Positions 45,440 through 53,317 of a stretch of 64,000 nucleotides of DNA are shown one piece after another. The position numbers were made by a program, and so were the translations under genes. Below the pieces are notes generated by a model. That model was not told the DNA's origin and did not search any database. It worked only from the letters and a program-made list of their open reading frames with translations. Position 1 is the first letter of the stretch; each line of letters opens with the position of its first letter. Origin of the DNA: Microbacterium oleivorans (GTDB taxonomy: Bacteria > Actinomycetota > Actinomycetes > Actinomycetales > Microbacteriaceae); assembly GCF_013389665.1 (NCBI RefSeq), contig NZ_CP058316.1, forward strand, positions 620,001 through 684,000, given 5' to 3'.

Positions 45440-45541
45440 ATGGATCAGGTTGTCGTGCTTGTCGCGCTCCTCGCCGTGCTCGTCGCGTTGCTCGCGTTGC
45501 TCGTCGCGTTGCTCGCCGTGCTCGCCGTTTTCCGCCGCTAA
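45440..45541 (+). CDS. 33-residue hydrophobic mini-protein, copy 1
   Basis: ATG 45440, ribosome site GGGAG upstream. After MDQVV the peptide is almost only Val, Leu and Ala in VAL/LLA repeats, ending VFRR: one transmembrane helix with a basic end. It resembles small phage membrane peptides or type I toxin-like peptides, but no antitoxin RNA is evident. A shorter paralogue lies at 46576. Followed by a hairpin terminator. Confidence 0.6.
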   Translation: MDQVVVLVALLAVLVALLALLVALLAVLAVFRR

Positions 45542-45552
45542 CGAGCAAGAGA

Positions 45553-45591
45553 CCCCGGCGTCTGCCCACCCGAAGGTGAGGGACGCCGGGG
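45553..45591. terminator. Modular hairpin terminator 1
   Basis: CCCCGGCGTC and GACGCCGGGG pair, with an inner CACC-cgaa-GGTG stem. The same design recurs at 45984, 46638 and 46842. It also faces the convergent gene ending at 45681. Confidence 0.8.
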
Positions 45592-45677
45592 CGTTGGTAC
45601 GCTCACGACTCCTCCGCCACCTGGCCGCTAGCCGACGCGCTACGCGAGATCCCCGGCGCCGAGGCTTGGGTCACCGA

Positions 45678-45724
45678 GGGTCAGCGGCGCCGCGGCATCC
45701 CTTGGCATTCGGCGCCGCTGACCC
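45678..45724. repeat. Perfect 15-bp inverted repeat
   Basis: GGGTCAGCGGCGCCG and CGGCGCCGCTGACCC with a 17-base spacer, overlapping the 3' end of the minus-strand mini-gene. It may be a terminator or an operator. Confidence 0.7.
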
Positions 45725-45857
45725 GCCCGTAGGAATAGGCGCGGCGCTCGCACGATCGTCGAGCGTCGGTCTCGCCTCGGCCGCCACCGAAACGGGGTGC
45801 TTTCAAGGCGAGTATCACGCCGGTGAGCGCGAATAGGACGTGAGCGAGTTCCAGCAT
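45681..45857 (-). CDS. Small prophage membrane protein, 58 residues
   Basis: ATG 45857 with GGAG 6 bases upstream. The N-terminus MLELAHVLFALTGVILALKA is a transmembrane or signal-anchor segment; the rest is Arg/Gly-rich and ends GMPRRR. No known family. The end of the frame lies over the 15-bp inverted repeat. Confidence 0.55.
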   Translation of the reverse strand: MLELAHVLFALTGVILALKAPRFGGGRGETDARRSCERRAYSYGRVSGAECQGMPRRR

Positions 45858-45983
45858 GATGTCTCCGTTTCGTGGGCCTACCCGTTGTACGCCGCAGGCG
45901 CGACTGGCCTACACCCTCGCGGCGAATTGGTTGTGCCAGGAGATACCGCCTGAGCGCCGCACACTGCCCACGAACGACGAAAC

Positions 45984-46026
45984 GCCCCCGGCATCTACCC
46001 ACCCGAAGGTGAGGGACGCCGGGGGC
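45984..46026. terminator. Modular hairpin terminator 2
   Basis: GCCCCCGGCATC pairs with GACGCCGGGGGC with one A.C mismatch, plus the inner CACC-cgaa-GGT stem. It lies 26 bases past the end of the minus-strand gene at 46053. The 126 bases between it and the gene starting at 45857 show no clear coding. Confidence 0.75.
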
Positions 46027-46052
46027 GTAGGCGCCGCGGACTCGAGAAGTTC

Positions 46053-46403
46053 TCAGCCTTTGTTGCGCAGGTGACGAGCGATCTGCGCCTCTATCTGTCG
46101 ATGGTGCGCGGTACCGTACTCCCGTCCGATGCTGAACGCAGCGTCACCTATCTGAGCATTTGTAACGCTGCTCGCGATGCCCGCAGCCGTGATCAGCGCT
46201 TTCACCGCTGCGAGGATGCGCACAGGCGGAACCTGTTCCGCTCGACGACGCGATTCACGCTTACCGGCCTCAAGGCGGGCGGTGCGATCCGCGAGACTCG
46301 ATCCCCAGTAACCGCCCGGCGGAGCGCCCAGGATCTCGCACCCCAAATCGTAGAAGACCTTTCCCTTACGTAGCCCCAAGATATCCCTCATGGCGTTCAC
46401 CAT
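46053..46403 (-). CDS. Hypothetical prophage protein
   Basis: 116 residues from ATG 46403. Basic N-terminus MVNAMRDILGLRKGKVFYDL, GGYWGSSLADRTARLEAGKR in the middle and a helical C-terminus ending IARHLRNKG. Possibly DNA-binding given the charge; no motif is clear. Confidence 0.6.
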   Translation of the reverse strand: MVNAMRDILGLRKGKVFYDLGCEILGAPPGGYWGSSLADRTARLEAGKRESRRRAEQVPPVRILAAVKALITAAGIASSVTNAQIGDAAFSIGREYGTAHHRQIEAQIARHLRNKG

Positions 46404-46527
46404 AGTGGCGTGCCGCCCCAGACCGAAGAGCCGATTTCAGCCCGAGCCCGAGACGCTGCGGGGTCCGCTCCCGCTGACAGCGATACTCCTTCCGCCGGCC
46501 ACCCCGTCGCATCTCAAATCTCGGATT

Positions 46528-46533
46528 TATACT
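46528..46533 (+). promoter_or_regulatory. -10 element TATACT of the hydrophobic mini-gene, copy 2
   Basis: Consensus-like TATACT 43 bases before the ATG at 46576; homologous to 45392-45397. The rest of 46404-46575 shows no gene. Confidence 0.6.
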
Positions 46534-46575
46534 CCGCGCCGCCGGGAACCGCTCCCGACACAAAGGAGCTCCGAG

Positions 46576-46626
46576 ATGGAACAGGTTGTCGTGCGCGTCG
46601 CGTTGCTCGCCGTCGTCCGGCGCTAA
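46576..46626 (+). CDS. 16-residue mini-protein, shortened paralogue of 45440
   Basis: MEQVVVRVALLAVVRR, with AAGGAG upstream. It matches the two ends of the 33-residue peptide but lacks the inner VAL/LLA repeats, so it is too short to span a membrane. Either a contracted, inactive copy or an unrelated-function peptide. Promoter and terminator are both kept. Confidence 0.5.
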   Translation: MEQVVVRVALLAVVRR

Positions 46627-46637
46627 ACGACGAAACA

Positions 46638-46678
46638 CCCCCGGCGTTCGCCCACCCGAAGGTGGAGAGCGCCGGGGG
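46638..46678. terminator. Modular hairpin terminator 3
   Basis: CCCCCGGCG and CGCCGGGGG with inner CCACC-cgaa-GGTGG, 11 bases after the 16-codon gene. The lead-in ACGACGAAAC is shared with terminator 2. Confidence 0.8.
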
Positions 46679-46697
46679 CCCTGGCGGCACGGAGAAG

Positions 46698-46842
46698 CAA
46701 CGTGGCCGTAACGCCCGCCCGCTACGATCACGGCCATGACGGACTGCGGCCACCACATCCTCGAACGAGAAGACGTCGGAGAACCCTGGATCTGCCGGGG
46801 CTGCGGAGCACCGCTTCACTGACCCGATTCAGCTGACGGCAA
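46698..46842 (+). repeat. 145-bp duplicated mini-gene module, copy 2
   Basis: Second copy of 45219-45363. Here the zinc-knuckle gene follows the hydrophobic gene instead of preceding it. Confidence 0.9.
46736..46822 (+). CDS. 28-residue zinc-knuckle mini-protein, copy 2
   Basis: Same protein as at 45257; most base changes between copies are silent. The TACGAT -10 with a 7-base gap to the ATG is also kept, so it should again be leaderless. Followed by terminator 4. Confidence 0.65.
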   Translation: MTDCGHHILEREDVGEPWICRGCGAPLH

Positions 46843-46886
46843 ACGCCCCCGGCATCCACTCCCTGAGGAGAGACGCCGGGGGCGTT
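46842..46886. terminator. Modular hairpin terminator 4
   Basis: AACGCCCCCGGCATC pairs with GACGCCGGGGGCGTT over 15 positions with one mismatch. It lies between convergent small genes and can serve both. Confidence 0.85.
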
Positions 46887-46893
46887 GCTGGTT

Positions 46894-47052
46894 CTAGTAC
46901 TTCACGAACGTGCCGATGCGGTGCCCGTTGTCGTCGCCGCTGCCGAGTTCTTCCTGCACGCCGTCGTCAACGTAGTAGCCCTCTTCGAGCTTCGGCAGCT
47001 CCGGCACGATATGCGCGTCCCTGGGGCCACCTCTGAGAATCCACTCTGTCAT
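46894..47052 (-). CDS. 52-residue acidic prophage protein
   Basis: ATG 47052 to TAG. Starts MTEWILRGGPRDAHIVPELP, then KLEEGYYVDDGVQEELGSGD. Soluble, acidic, no motif recognised. Lies head to head with the gene at 47132 and ends at terminator 4. Confidence 0.6.
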   Translation of the reverse strand: MTEWILRGGPRDAHIVPELPKLEEGYYVDDGVQEELGSGDDNGHRIGTFVKY

Positions 47053-47131
47053 GGGCCCAGCGTACGACCGCCTCGGCGATCTACGCGATCTTCAGGTGCG
47101 CCATCGGCACGCGCTCTGCCAGAATCGCGAC

Positions 47132-47389
47132 ATGACCCTGAAGCCATATGACGAAGATGCGTACCTCAAGCGCTTCCACGCCGAGTACCTCAGCCCCGAC
47201 GACGCCGGCATGCCCCTTGATAACGACAGTGATAGCGATGACGCTTACTTCTGGACGGCCCCCAGGCACAGCTCCGAAGAAGCCGTTGCAGCACTGTTCG
47301 AATCCGAGCTCGATGATGCGCAGCTCGCAGACCTGGCCGACACTCTGAATAGTTCCTACGGGTACTGGGCCAGGCGCGACGAACTCTGA
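47132..47389 (+). CDS. Small acidic prophage protein
   Basis: 85 residues from ATG 47132. Acidic and hydrophilic (DEDAYLKRFHAEYLSPDDAG, EEAVAALFESELDDAQLADL). An AGAATC -10 candidate 7 bases before the ATG suggests a leaderless transcript. Unknown function; closed by its own terminator. Confidence 0.6.
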   Translation: MTLKPYDEDAYLKRFHAEYLSPDDAGMPLDNDSDSDDAYFWTAPRHSSEEAVAALFESELDDAQLADLADTLNSSYGYWARRDEL

Positions 47390-47414
47390 CCCTCCGCCGC
47401 TCTCAGCAACGACA

Positions 47415-47450
47415 ACGACCCCGGTCCCCCGAAGAGGAGACCGGGGTCGT
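47415..47450 (+). terminator. Hairpin terminator after the 47132 gene
   Basis: ACGACCCCGGTC and GACCGGGGTCGT form a perfect 12-bp stem with a 12-base loop and a short T-run after it. Confidence 0.85.
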
Positions 47451-47521
47451 TTGGTACACGGACTTGTACATCTGCCGGAGCGGCGGAGCGCCCTGCGCTG
47501 AGAGCGCAACGGCGCTCGTCC

Positions 47522-48250
47522 TCAATGCTCGGTAGCGCCTTCGCTTCGTGGGTCGGCAGATATCCCCGCCCCCGCCGCGGTGAGCTGCCACCATCGATTC
47601 CAGTATTCCTGCAGCGCTTCCTGATAGTGGCGGAGCGCTCTCTCTGCGAGTGCCACTGGGCCGAGCTGTCTTAGCTCCGCCGGCCAATCCTCGGGCACGA
47701 CGTCCAGAGCGACCTGAAAGCTGTACCCCCCTCGCCCCGGCAGGAATTCCGCGGGCTCTCGTCGCTCCGTGGGAAGCCCGTCGTCATCGATCCACCAGAT
47801 GCCGTCGTGGCTAAACGCGAAGCGATCCCCACGCACCGAGCGAGGTGGCCGCATCATCTCCCGCGAAGCCGCCGGCACGAAGGTGCTGAAGGCGAGCGGG
47901 GTCATCGCACGGTGGACCGCGTCATCGCGGGCGGTGTCGAACCACACGAGGAGCGGATCACTGTCGAGCTCACGGCGGCGGCGGCTTTGCCAAGCCGCAA
48001 ACTCATCCACGACAGACTTCTCCGTCGTCGCTCGGAGGCGCGCTTTAGTAATTGAGTCCATGGCGTAGCGGGCAGTGGCGAGAGCCCCGAGGATTTCCAT
48101 GAAGCGACGACGCAGGGGGCGAGGCGAAAGAAAGTACGAGCTCTTGCTCGCGCTCGAACGCATCTCCTCGAGAGCTTCACGCGCATCTTCAAGCCTGTCG
48201 ACCACCCCCTGGATGCTTACAACAGTGGGTCGAGGCGAATTACGGGCCAT
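47522..48250 (-). CDS. Unknown prophage protein, possible HEPN-like fold
   Basis: 242 residues from ATG 48250. Helical first half (QGVVDRLEDAREALEEMRSS, LGALATARYAMDSITKARLR), then WFDTARDDAVHRAMTPL, whose R-x4-H resembles the HEPN RNase motif. The second half is mixed (FSHDGIWWIDDDGLPTERRE). No database family is recognised. It stands with the next gene between the mini-gene region and the tail-fibre genes, a place where phages carry defence or conversion genes. The HEPN link is only a motif resemblance. Confidence 0.45.
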   Translation of the reverse strand: MARNSPRPTVVSIQGVVDRLEDAREALEEMRSSASKSSYFLSPRPLRRRFMEILGALATARYAMDSITKARLRATTEKSVVDEFAAWQSRRRRELDSDPLLVWFDTARDDAVHRAMTPLAFSTFVPAASREMMRPPRSVRGDRFAFSHDGIWWIDDDGLPTERREPAEFLPGRGGYSFQVALDVVPEDWPAELRQLGPVALAERALRHYQEALQEYWNRWWQLTAAGAGISADPRSEGATEH

Positions 48251-48334
48251 GCGCGTCACTCTAACCGTGTCAACGTACTAACGACCCGGCGTACGCCACC
48301 CAAGGGTGAGAGCAGATGTCGTGCTGACAACGAA

Positions 48335-49051
48335 TCAGAACGCCGCCGGTGTCCCTGGCAGTCGGTATGGCGACGTGCCTTGCCATCGCGATATGTCGGG
48401 ACGTCCCGCGTCCAGACTGGCCAGCAGTTCATACGCGATGGTTCGCATAGCCCATGGCAAGGGGCTGTGCAGGACGCGTCTGTAGTCTCCGAACGACGCT
48501 CGGTACTCCCATCCCAGGCCCTCCGCGTCGAGCTTGGCAAGGTTGGCGGGTATTGATGGATCAAGATGGGATCCGCCACTCTTGTTGGCAAGTGTGAGCA
48601 CGATCGATTTCCTCGACCACACCTCATCCTCGGCGACCGTCAGTATCGGCTCTGACCACCAGACACCGAAAGCGACCCAGCGGGCGCGATCATCAGCGTT
48701 GCTAGGAAAACTACTCCTGTAGGTAACCCGGGAGCCGACTACCTGAGTCGCCACAAGGCTTTGCCCGAACGCGACACGACCGCGCCGTAGGGTACTTCCT
48801 GCCTCAGCTGCGCGACGATTCTCTTCGTCAATATCTAGCGCGCCGCTGAGCCACCGCAGCTCATCGAGAGCGGCGGCCTGGTGGAGGATCGCGTGAGAGC
48901 TGCTTGTGCGATGAACCATGGTTCGCACGTGGGAGGCAAGTACCTTCGCGAAGTGGGTCCGCCCGGAGTCGAACGTCTGCGACGCGACTTCCAAGAACTC
49001 AACGTTCTCTCGTGCAGCCGCAAGAACGCTCATCGGATCCCTCTGTGCCAT
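48335..49051 (-). CDS. Unknown prophage accessory protein
   Basis: 238 residues from ATG 49051. Helical N-terminal part (VLAAARENVEFLEVASQTFD, FAKVLASHVRTMVHRTSSSH) and a C-terminal part ending RPDISRWQGTSPYRLPGTPA. No recognised family. Its base composition looks less GC-rich than its neighbours, suggesting separate acquisition. It lies 84 bases upstream of the other unknown gene and could be co-transcribed. Defence, lysogenic conversion or anti-repression are all possible. Confidence 0.5.
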   Translation of the reverse strand: MAQRDPMSVLAAARENVEFLEVASQTFDSGRTHFAKVLASHVRTMVHRTSSSHAILHQAAALDELRWLSGALDIDEENRRAAEAGSTLRRGRVAFGQSLVATQVVGSRVTYRSSFPSNADDRARWVAFGVWWSEPILTVAEDEVWSRKSIVLTLANKSGGSHLDPSIPANLAKLDAEGLGWEYRASFGDYRRVLHSPLPWAMRTIAYELLASLDAGRPDISRWQGTSPYRLPGTPAAF

Positions 49052-49061
49052 GATGCTGACG

Positions 49062-49244
49062 TTAGTGCGAATCGATCTCGTCTTGAGTGAGTTTCAGGAT
49101 GAGAGCTCGAAGAGCATCAACTTTTCGAGCCCCGAACGCGGCTCCGACCGAGGTTTCCCACCAGCCTTCGTCGTCCTCGACGACATCTCGATCAATTCCA
49201 TGGACAATTTTCTCTAGCTCGGCGAGAGCCTCCTTCTGGTTCAC
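49062..49244 (-). CDS. Small phage protein downstream of tail appendage gene
   Basis: 60 residues from GTG 49244, overlapping the stop of the preceding structural gene. Helical and acidic (KEALAELEKIVHGIDRDVVE, KVDALRALILKLTQDEI). Perhaps a chaperone or coiled-coil partner of the appendage protein; unproven. Confidence 0.6.
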   Translation of the reverse strand: MNQKEALAELEKIVHGIDRDVVEDDEGWWETSVGAAFGARKVDALRALILKLTQDEIDSH

Positions 49245-50104
49245 GGGACCAGCACCGCGGGGTCGCTGTTCGTGTCGCCGTTGTAGTACCCGCCCGCGGA
49301 CAGCGACGCCGACCAGGCGTCCAGGTCGGCTGCGGCGACTCCACCGTGGGTGAGGTTGGTCCCCGCGGTGAGGTCCGCGATCGCCAGCCTGGTGACAGCG
49401 ATCGAGGGTGCCTTGTTCGTGGTGGCGGTGTTGACCGCGCCGAGGTACAGCGCCACCGTCGACAGCACGCCGGAGAGTGCGTAGCCGTCGCTGGTGATCG
49501 CGGCGAACTTCTCCGCAGCATCTGCCGGGAGCGATGCCGTCGTAAACCCGAGCCGTTCCACAGACGACGAGGCGGGTGTGCCTGCGAGCGCGTTCGCTGC
49601 TGTGATGCCCACGGAGGTTCGCGTGCCGCCGAGGTCCGGGGACTTCAGTGATGCCAGTGGGTAGACCGTCGGGCTGGTGCCGGTGTACTGCCGGGTGAGG
49701 CGGAACCCGAGCGACAGGTAGAAGTCGTGTGTCGGGTGGGCCTGGATCCAGTCGCGGACCGCGATCGGGATCTGGATGCCCGCGCCGGCCCCGAGTCCCG
49801 CGGTGCCACCGGAGGTGTTCGCGAGGTGCGAGACCATGAAGTGGGGGCGGTTCTTGGCGGTGCGTTCGATCTGTCCTGACTGCGGGTTCGCGAATGCGTT
49901 GAAGACGGTCGCCGTGGGTCCCGGGTTCCCGGTGATGGCTGCGAGCCGTGATGCGGCGAGGTTGGGGATGTCGAGCCCGGACCCCCAGTACCCGTCGACG
50001 GGCTTCCCGGGGACGATGAGCAGCAGGTGCCCGTCGGTGAGGGAGGGGTCGATGGGTGCTTGCACGGTGGGCGTGAATCCCGGGATGTCGATGTAGCGTG
50101 TCAC
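49241..50104 (-). CDS. Phage structural protein, probable tail appendage
   Basis: 287 residues from GTG 50104. Beta-rich, Thr/Ala/Gly-rich (FMVSHLANTSGGTAGLGAGA, YLSLGFRLTRQYTGTSPTVY), no signal peptide. Composition and position at the end of the structural operon fit a receptor-binding or baseplate-decorating protein. Overlaps both neighbours by 4 bases. Confidence 0.6.
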   Translation of the reverse strand: MTRYIDIPGFTPTVQAPIDPSLTDGHLLLIVPGKPVDGYWGSGLDIPNLAASRLAAITGNPGPTATVFNAFANPQSGQIERTAKNRPHFMVSHLANTSGGTAGLGAGAGIQIPIAVRDWIQAHPTHDFYLSLGFRLTRQYTGTSPTVYPLASLKSPDLGGTRTSVGITAANALAGTPASSSVERLGFTTASLPADAAEKFAAITSDGYALSGVLSTVALYLGAVNTATTNKAPSIAVTRLAIADLTAGTNLTHGGVAAADLDAWSASLSAGGYYNGDTNSDPAVLVP

Positions 50105-50604
50105 AGCGTCTGCCCCTTCTCGATCATGATCAGGCTGGTCTTCAGGCTGGGCTTGGTGCCGGTGTAGGTGATCTGGTTGAGGAACCGGAACCGGCCGAGG
50201 GCGGCGACGGGGACGCGGATCTGGAAGATCGTGGTCTGCGTCGGACTGGTGGTTACGACCACGCGGGGTGTGCCGGTCGTGACGATGCTCGCCCCGATCA
50301 CGGTGATGCCGAGATCGGCGGGGGTGACATCACGCCACGCCGGCCGCGACCGCTGGTATGACGTCGTGTGCGCGATCCCGATCTGCGGGATCAACGCCCA
50401 CTCCATCGATGTCGGCGGGGCGATTGGGGTCTCCGCGGTGCCCGTGTCGACGCCGATGTACCGGCCCTCGAACGTGAGGAAGTCCGTGGTCTCGCACGTC
50501 CACCCGTTCGCCGGGATGAAGTTGGAGATCCCGTCGGAGGCGTCGGGGGTGATGCCGTCAGGCCATGCCTCCGACAGCAGGATGTGGGTCTGCGTGTACG
50601 TCAT
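50101..50604 (-). CDS. Phage structural protein, tail appendage region
   Basis: 167 residues from ATG 50604. Beta-rich (NGWTCETTDFLTFEGRYIGV, TTIFQIRVPVAALGRFRFLN). Same operon and same kind of composition as the flanking genes. No specific family recognised. Confidence 0.6.
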   Translation of the reverse strand: MTYTQTHILLSEAWPDGITPDASDGISNFIPANGWTCETTDFLTFEGRYIGVDTGTAETPIAPPTSMEWALIPQIGIAHTTSYQRSRPAWRDVTPADLGITVIGASIVTTGTPRVVVTTSPTQTTIFQIRVPVAALGRFRFLNQITYTGTKPSLKTSLIMIEKGQTL

Positions 50605-51494
50605 GCGAGCTCGTCTCCGTAGGTGACACAGATGTCGGTGATGAGGAGGCCGGCAGCGAGGACCTCGGTCGCAGCGGCGAGGACCTCGACGCTGAAGAAC
50701 GGGTTGAACCCGCCGTTGAAGTCGGCGTTGTAGTTCGTCGCGCCCCACTGGATGGGCTCGTTCACCGCGGTGATCCCGCGGAGGTCGACCGTCTTCCCGC
50801 CGAGTTGCATCTCGATGTAGTCCGACACCAGCCCGGGGCGCACAGTGAGGCGCCCGTAGGCGAGGTTCACCTTGTTCTCGTTCTGCCCGATGAGCAGCCC
50901 CGACGCCCGCGCCGGCGAGACGTTCGCGAACTGGATCGCCGTCGATGTGTTCGGGCGTGACCCGCGGAGCCGGTACGTCTCCACGTTCACGTCCGTGGTC
51001 GAGTCAGCGAGGACGCAGAAGAACTGCCGTTCCCGCTGCGCATCCGACCACCCCTGCGTGTCCAGCCCGAACCCGATCGACTTGATCGAGGTGGCCTGGT
51101 GGGAACCGCCCGACGCGTTGGTGGCGTACTCGGTGAAGATCGCGTATCGGAACGACACCGACACGACCGGGCCGTTCGCGTCGGTGAGGAACCGCGGCCG
51201 CGCGAGACGCAGGATCGCGTCGGTGCTGGTCCCCTGCCCCAGGGTCGGGCCGGGGGCGGCGAGCCGCATCGCACGGGCGGGGTAGTCCACCAGCGACAGC
51301 GGCGAGCGGGGGTGCTCCCCGCCGGTGGCGTTGTGCACGGGGTTCCAGCCGCCATACCCGCGGGTGAAGTCGTGCGCGTACATCACTTTGCCGCGCTTTT
51401 TCAGCAGCCCGCCCTCGTCCGCGAAGATGTCCTCGACGGTGAACGGGTGCTGGGCGGCGGTCGTGGCGCCGCCGATGAGGCCGAGGTCAGGCAT
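50601..51494 (-). CDS. Phage minor structural protein (DUF6772-like)
   Basis: 297 residues. LLKKRGKVMYAHDFTRGYGG then HPRSPLSLVDYPARAMRLAA resembles an actinophage minor-structural family with a jelly-roll-like fold. The body is beta-rich. Probably an appendage or fibre component; the family name is from memory and uncertain. Confidence 0.6.
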   Translation of the reverse strand: MPDLGLIGGATTAAQHPFTVEDIFADEGGLLKKRGKVMYAHDFTRGYGGWNPVHNATGGEHPRSPLSLVDYPARAMRLAAPGPTLGQGTSTDAILRLARPRFLTDANGPVVSVSFRYAIFTEYATNASGGSHQATSIKSIGFGLDTQGWSDAQRERQFFCVLADSTTDVNVETYRLRGSRPNTSTAIQFANVSPARASGLLIGQNENKVNLAYGRLTVRPGLVSDYIEMQLGGKTVDLRGITAVNEPIQWGATNYNADFNGGFNPFFSVEVLAAATEVLAAGLLITDICVTYGDELA

Positions 51495-52131
51495 TGGTCT
51501 TCTCCCCGAGGATCAGGTGGAACCCGTCCGCCTGCTCATGCAGAACGAACCGGCCAGCGGGCACGAGCGCCGCCAGTGCGGGGCCCTTGATGTTGTGATG
51601 AGCGGTGACGAGACCATCGGCGATCTGCGCGCGCAGCGAGCGGGGAACAACCCCTGTCACCTCGTCGTAGGTCGTCGCGGTCTCGAGCGCGGTGTTGCGG
51701 CCATCGGCGGCGCGGATACCGAACCCGACGCCCTCCTCGGGCGGCGCGTCGGCGCCGACAGGGAACCCGACCCGTTGCAGCGCCGCCACCGTCGCGGGGC
51801 CGGGCAGGGTCGTGCCGAGGTTCCCGTCGACAAAGTCCGTGTCGGACTTCCACCCCAGCGCATCGCTGTCAGGGAACCGCTCCTGCAGCCCCCCGGTCGA
51901 GGCCCCCGTCGACTGCAGCAGCGCCCGGGTCCCGAGCTCGGTGTCCACGGCCGCGGCCGCAGCTGCGACCACGTTCTCCGACAAGGTCGGGTCTGTCGCG
52001 ATCGCCGTGGAGATCAGCGCGTTCGCGATCGTCTGGATCGCTGCGCGTGAATCAGAATCCGGCCGCAGGATCTCCGCCGCCATGACCAGGTCATTGGCGA
52101 GCGCGATCATCGCCTTGGGCTTCCACACCAT
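51487..52131 (-). CDS. Phage structural protein, appendage region
   Basis: 214 residues. Ala-rich helical N-terminus (ALANDLVMAAEILRPDSDSR to AAAAAVDTELGTRALLQSTG) and a globular end HHNIKGPALAALVPAGRFVL. The N-terminus may anchor in the tail while the rest is distal. Unknown family. Confidence 0.55.
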   Translation of the reverse strand: MVWKPKAMIALANDLVMAAEILRPDSDSRAAIQTIANALISTAIATDPTLSENVVAAAAAAVDTELGTRALLQSTGASTGGLQERFPDSDALGWKSDTDFVDGNLGTTLPGPATVAALQRVGFPVGADAPPEEGVGFGIRAADGRNTALETATTYDEVTGVVPRSLRAQIADGLVTAHHNIKGPALAALVPAGRFVLHEQADGFHLILGEKTNA

Positions 52132-52138
52132 CAGCGCA

Positions 52139-52636
52139 TCACTCCCATTCGAAGTAGTTGTCCAAGCCCCGATCGGGCACGGTGTTGGTGCGGTACCAGC
52201 CGGTGTACGCCGACGGCACCAGGGCCTGCGTCGGCTCGTCGCCCTCCGGCATCCACGGGCGCTTGCCGGGACCGAACCACACCTGAGCAGGGTTCGTCGG
52301 AGCGACCACGAGCGCGGAAAACAGCCCGCCCCCGGCGGGAACCTTCAGCCGCCATCCGGGGTGATCCCAGGGCATATAGTCCGCGCCTGCCACGAGACGG
52401 TCGATCGTGACCTCGTACCAGACGTCGTCTCCGGCGATGTGCCAGAGCTCGTCGGTGGACTGCAGCTCGACTGAGAAGGAGCCGTCCGGGCCGAAGGTGT
52501 CGACGATCACCGGGCGGCTGTAGAACAGCGATGTCCCGCCGACCGCGGCTCCGCTCGGGCGGAACACGATCCGCGGGTGAACCTCGAGCCCGGGGTTTCC
52601 TTGGAAGTCCGAGAGCCGCCCGGTGATCAGCGGCAT
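52139..52636 (-). CDS. Phage structural protein, probable tail-fibre anchoring domain
   Basis: 165 residues from ATG 52636. Starts LITGRLSDFQGNPGLEVHPR followed by a beta-sandwich-like region (SVELQSTDELWHIAGDDVWY) and AQVWFGPGKRPWMPEGDEPT, a pattern common in short fibre anchors of actinophages. First of the appendage block, right after the membrane-protein block. Confidence 0.6.
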   Translation of the reverse strand: MPLITGRLSDFQGNPGLEVHPRIVFRPSGAAVGGTSLFYSRPVIVDTFGPDGSFSVELQSTDELWHIAGDDVWYEVTIDRLVAGADYMPWDHPGWRLKVPAGGGLFSALVVAPTNPAQVWFGPGKRPWMPEGDEPTQALVPSAYTGWYRTNTVPDRGLDNYFEWE

Positions 52637-53013
52637 CAGTCGACCGCGCGGTGGTCGGGCATCGAGGTGACGTCGGGCACGTTCCCGCCGTCGGCCGAGC
52701 CGGCGTCCTTCGTCACGGCCGCTTCGACCTTCTTCGCCGAAGTGCCGGTCACGACGGCGTAGGACGCGTTCACGACGGCGATCGCCACGAGCACGAACAG
52801 CCACCAGTCGGTGATCGGTTCGCGGGTAATGCCGTAGTAGAACGCCATCACCACGACGGCGAGGAGCACGGACGCGGCGATCGACACCGCCTTGCGGTGG
52901 ATCGGCTTCGTCACCGCCGGCAGGATGCCGTTGAGCGCGGCGATCGCGTAGGGGGCGAAGAAGCCGAGCAGGGTGAGGATGCCGAGCGGCGCGGCGGGGA
53001 TTGCGATGTCCAT
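52636..53013 (-). CDS. Phage membrane protein, holin candidate
   Basis: 125 residues from ATG 53013. Three hydrophobic segments (ILTLLGFFAPYAIAALNGIL; AASVLLAVVVMAFYYGI; WLFVLVAIAVVNASYAVV) and a charged C-terminal tail, a class I holin layout. In the lysis region downstream of the endolysin gene. Confidence 0.65.
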   Translation of the reverse strand: MDIAIPAAPLGILTLLGFFAPYAIAALNGILPAVTKPIHRKAVSIAASVLLAVVVMAFYYGITREPITDWWLFVLVAIAVVNASYAVVTGTSAKKVEAAVTKDAGSADGGNVPDVTSMPDHRAVD

Positions 53014-53026
53014 CAGGGGTGACCTC

Positions 53027-53317
53027 CTAGGTCGGGTCGAGTGGTTGGGTGTCTTCGTCGATGTGGTCGCCGCGGTTGAGGAAGCGGCGTAGCGACTCCT
53101 CGGCACGCTCCGCGCGCTCCTTCATGTCGAGGTACGCGCGGTAGTCGATGTCGTCGCTGGCAGGCGGGGTGGCGGTGATGCCGAGCTGCGGGGCCGGAGC
53201 GGTGTCCTTTTTGCCGCGCGCTCCGATCAGGTCCGCGAAGGCCTTCACGAGAGCGGCGAGCGCGGTGATGACGACCGCCGCTACGCCGAGCAGCGCGGCG
53301 ACCGACTCCACCGTCAT
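53027..53317 (-). CDS. Phage single-pass membrane protein, holin or spanin-like candidate
   Basis: 96 residues. N-terminal transmembrane segment (SVAALLGVAAVVITALAALV), then a soluble tail with a coiled-coil-like stretch (YLDMKERAERAEESLRRFL). Lies between two other membrane genes. Confidence 0.65.
   Translation of the reverse strand: MTVESVAALLGVAAVVITALAALVKAFADLIGARGKKDTAPAPQLGITATPPASDDIDYRAYLDMKERAERAEESLRRFLNRGDHIDEDTQPLDPT

Noticed and set aside
45856..46074. 72-codon plus-strand frame in the mini-gene region
   Set aside because: It runs straight through terminator 2, has no ribosome site and overlaps the start of the minus-strand membrane gene.
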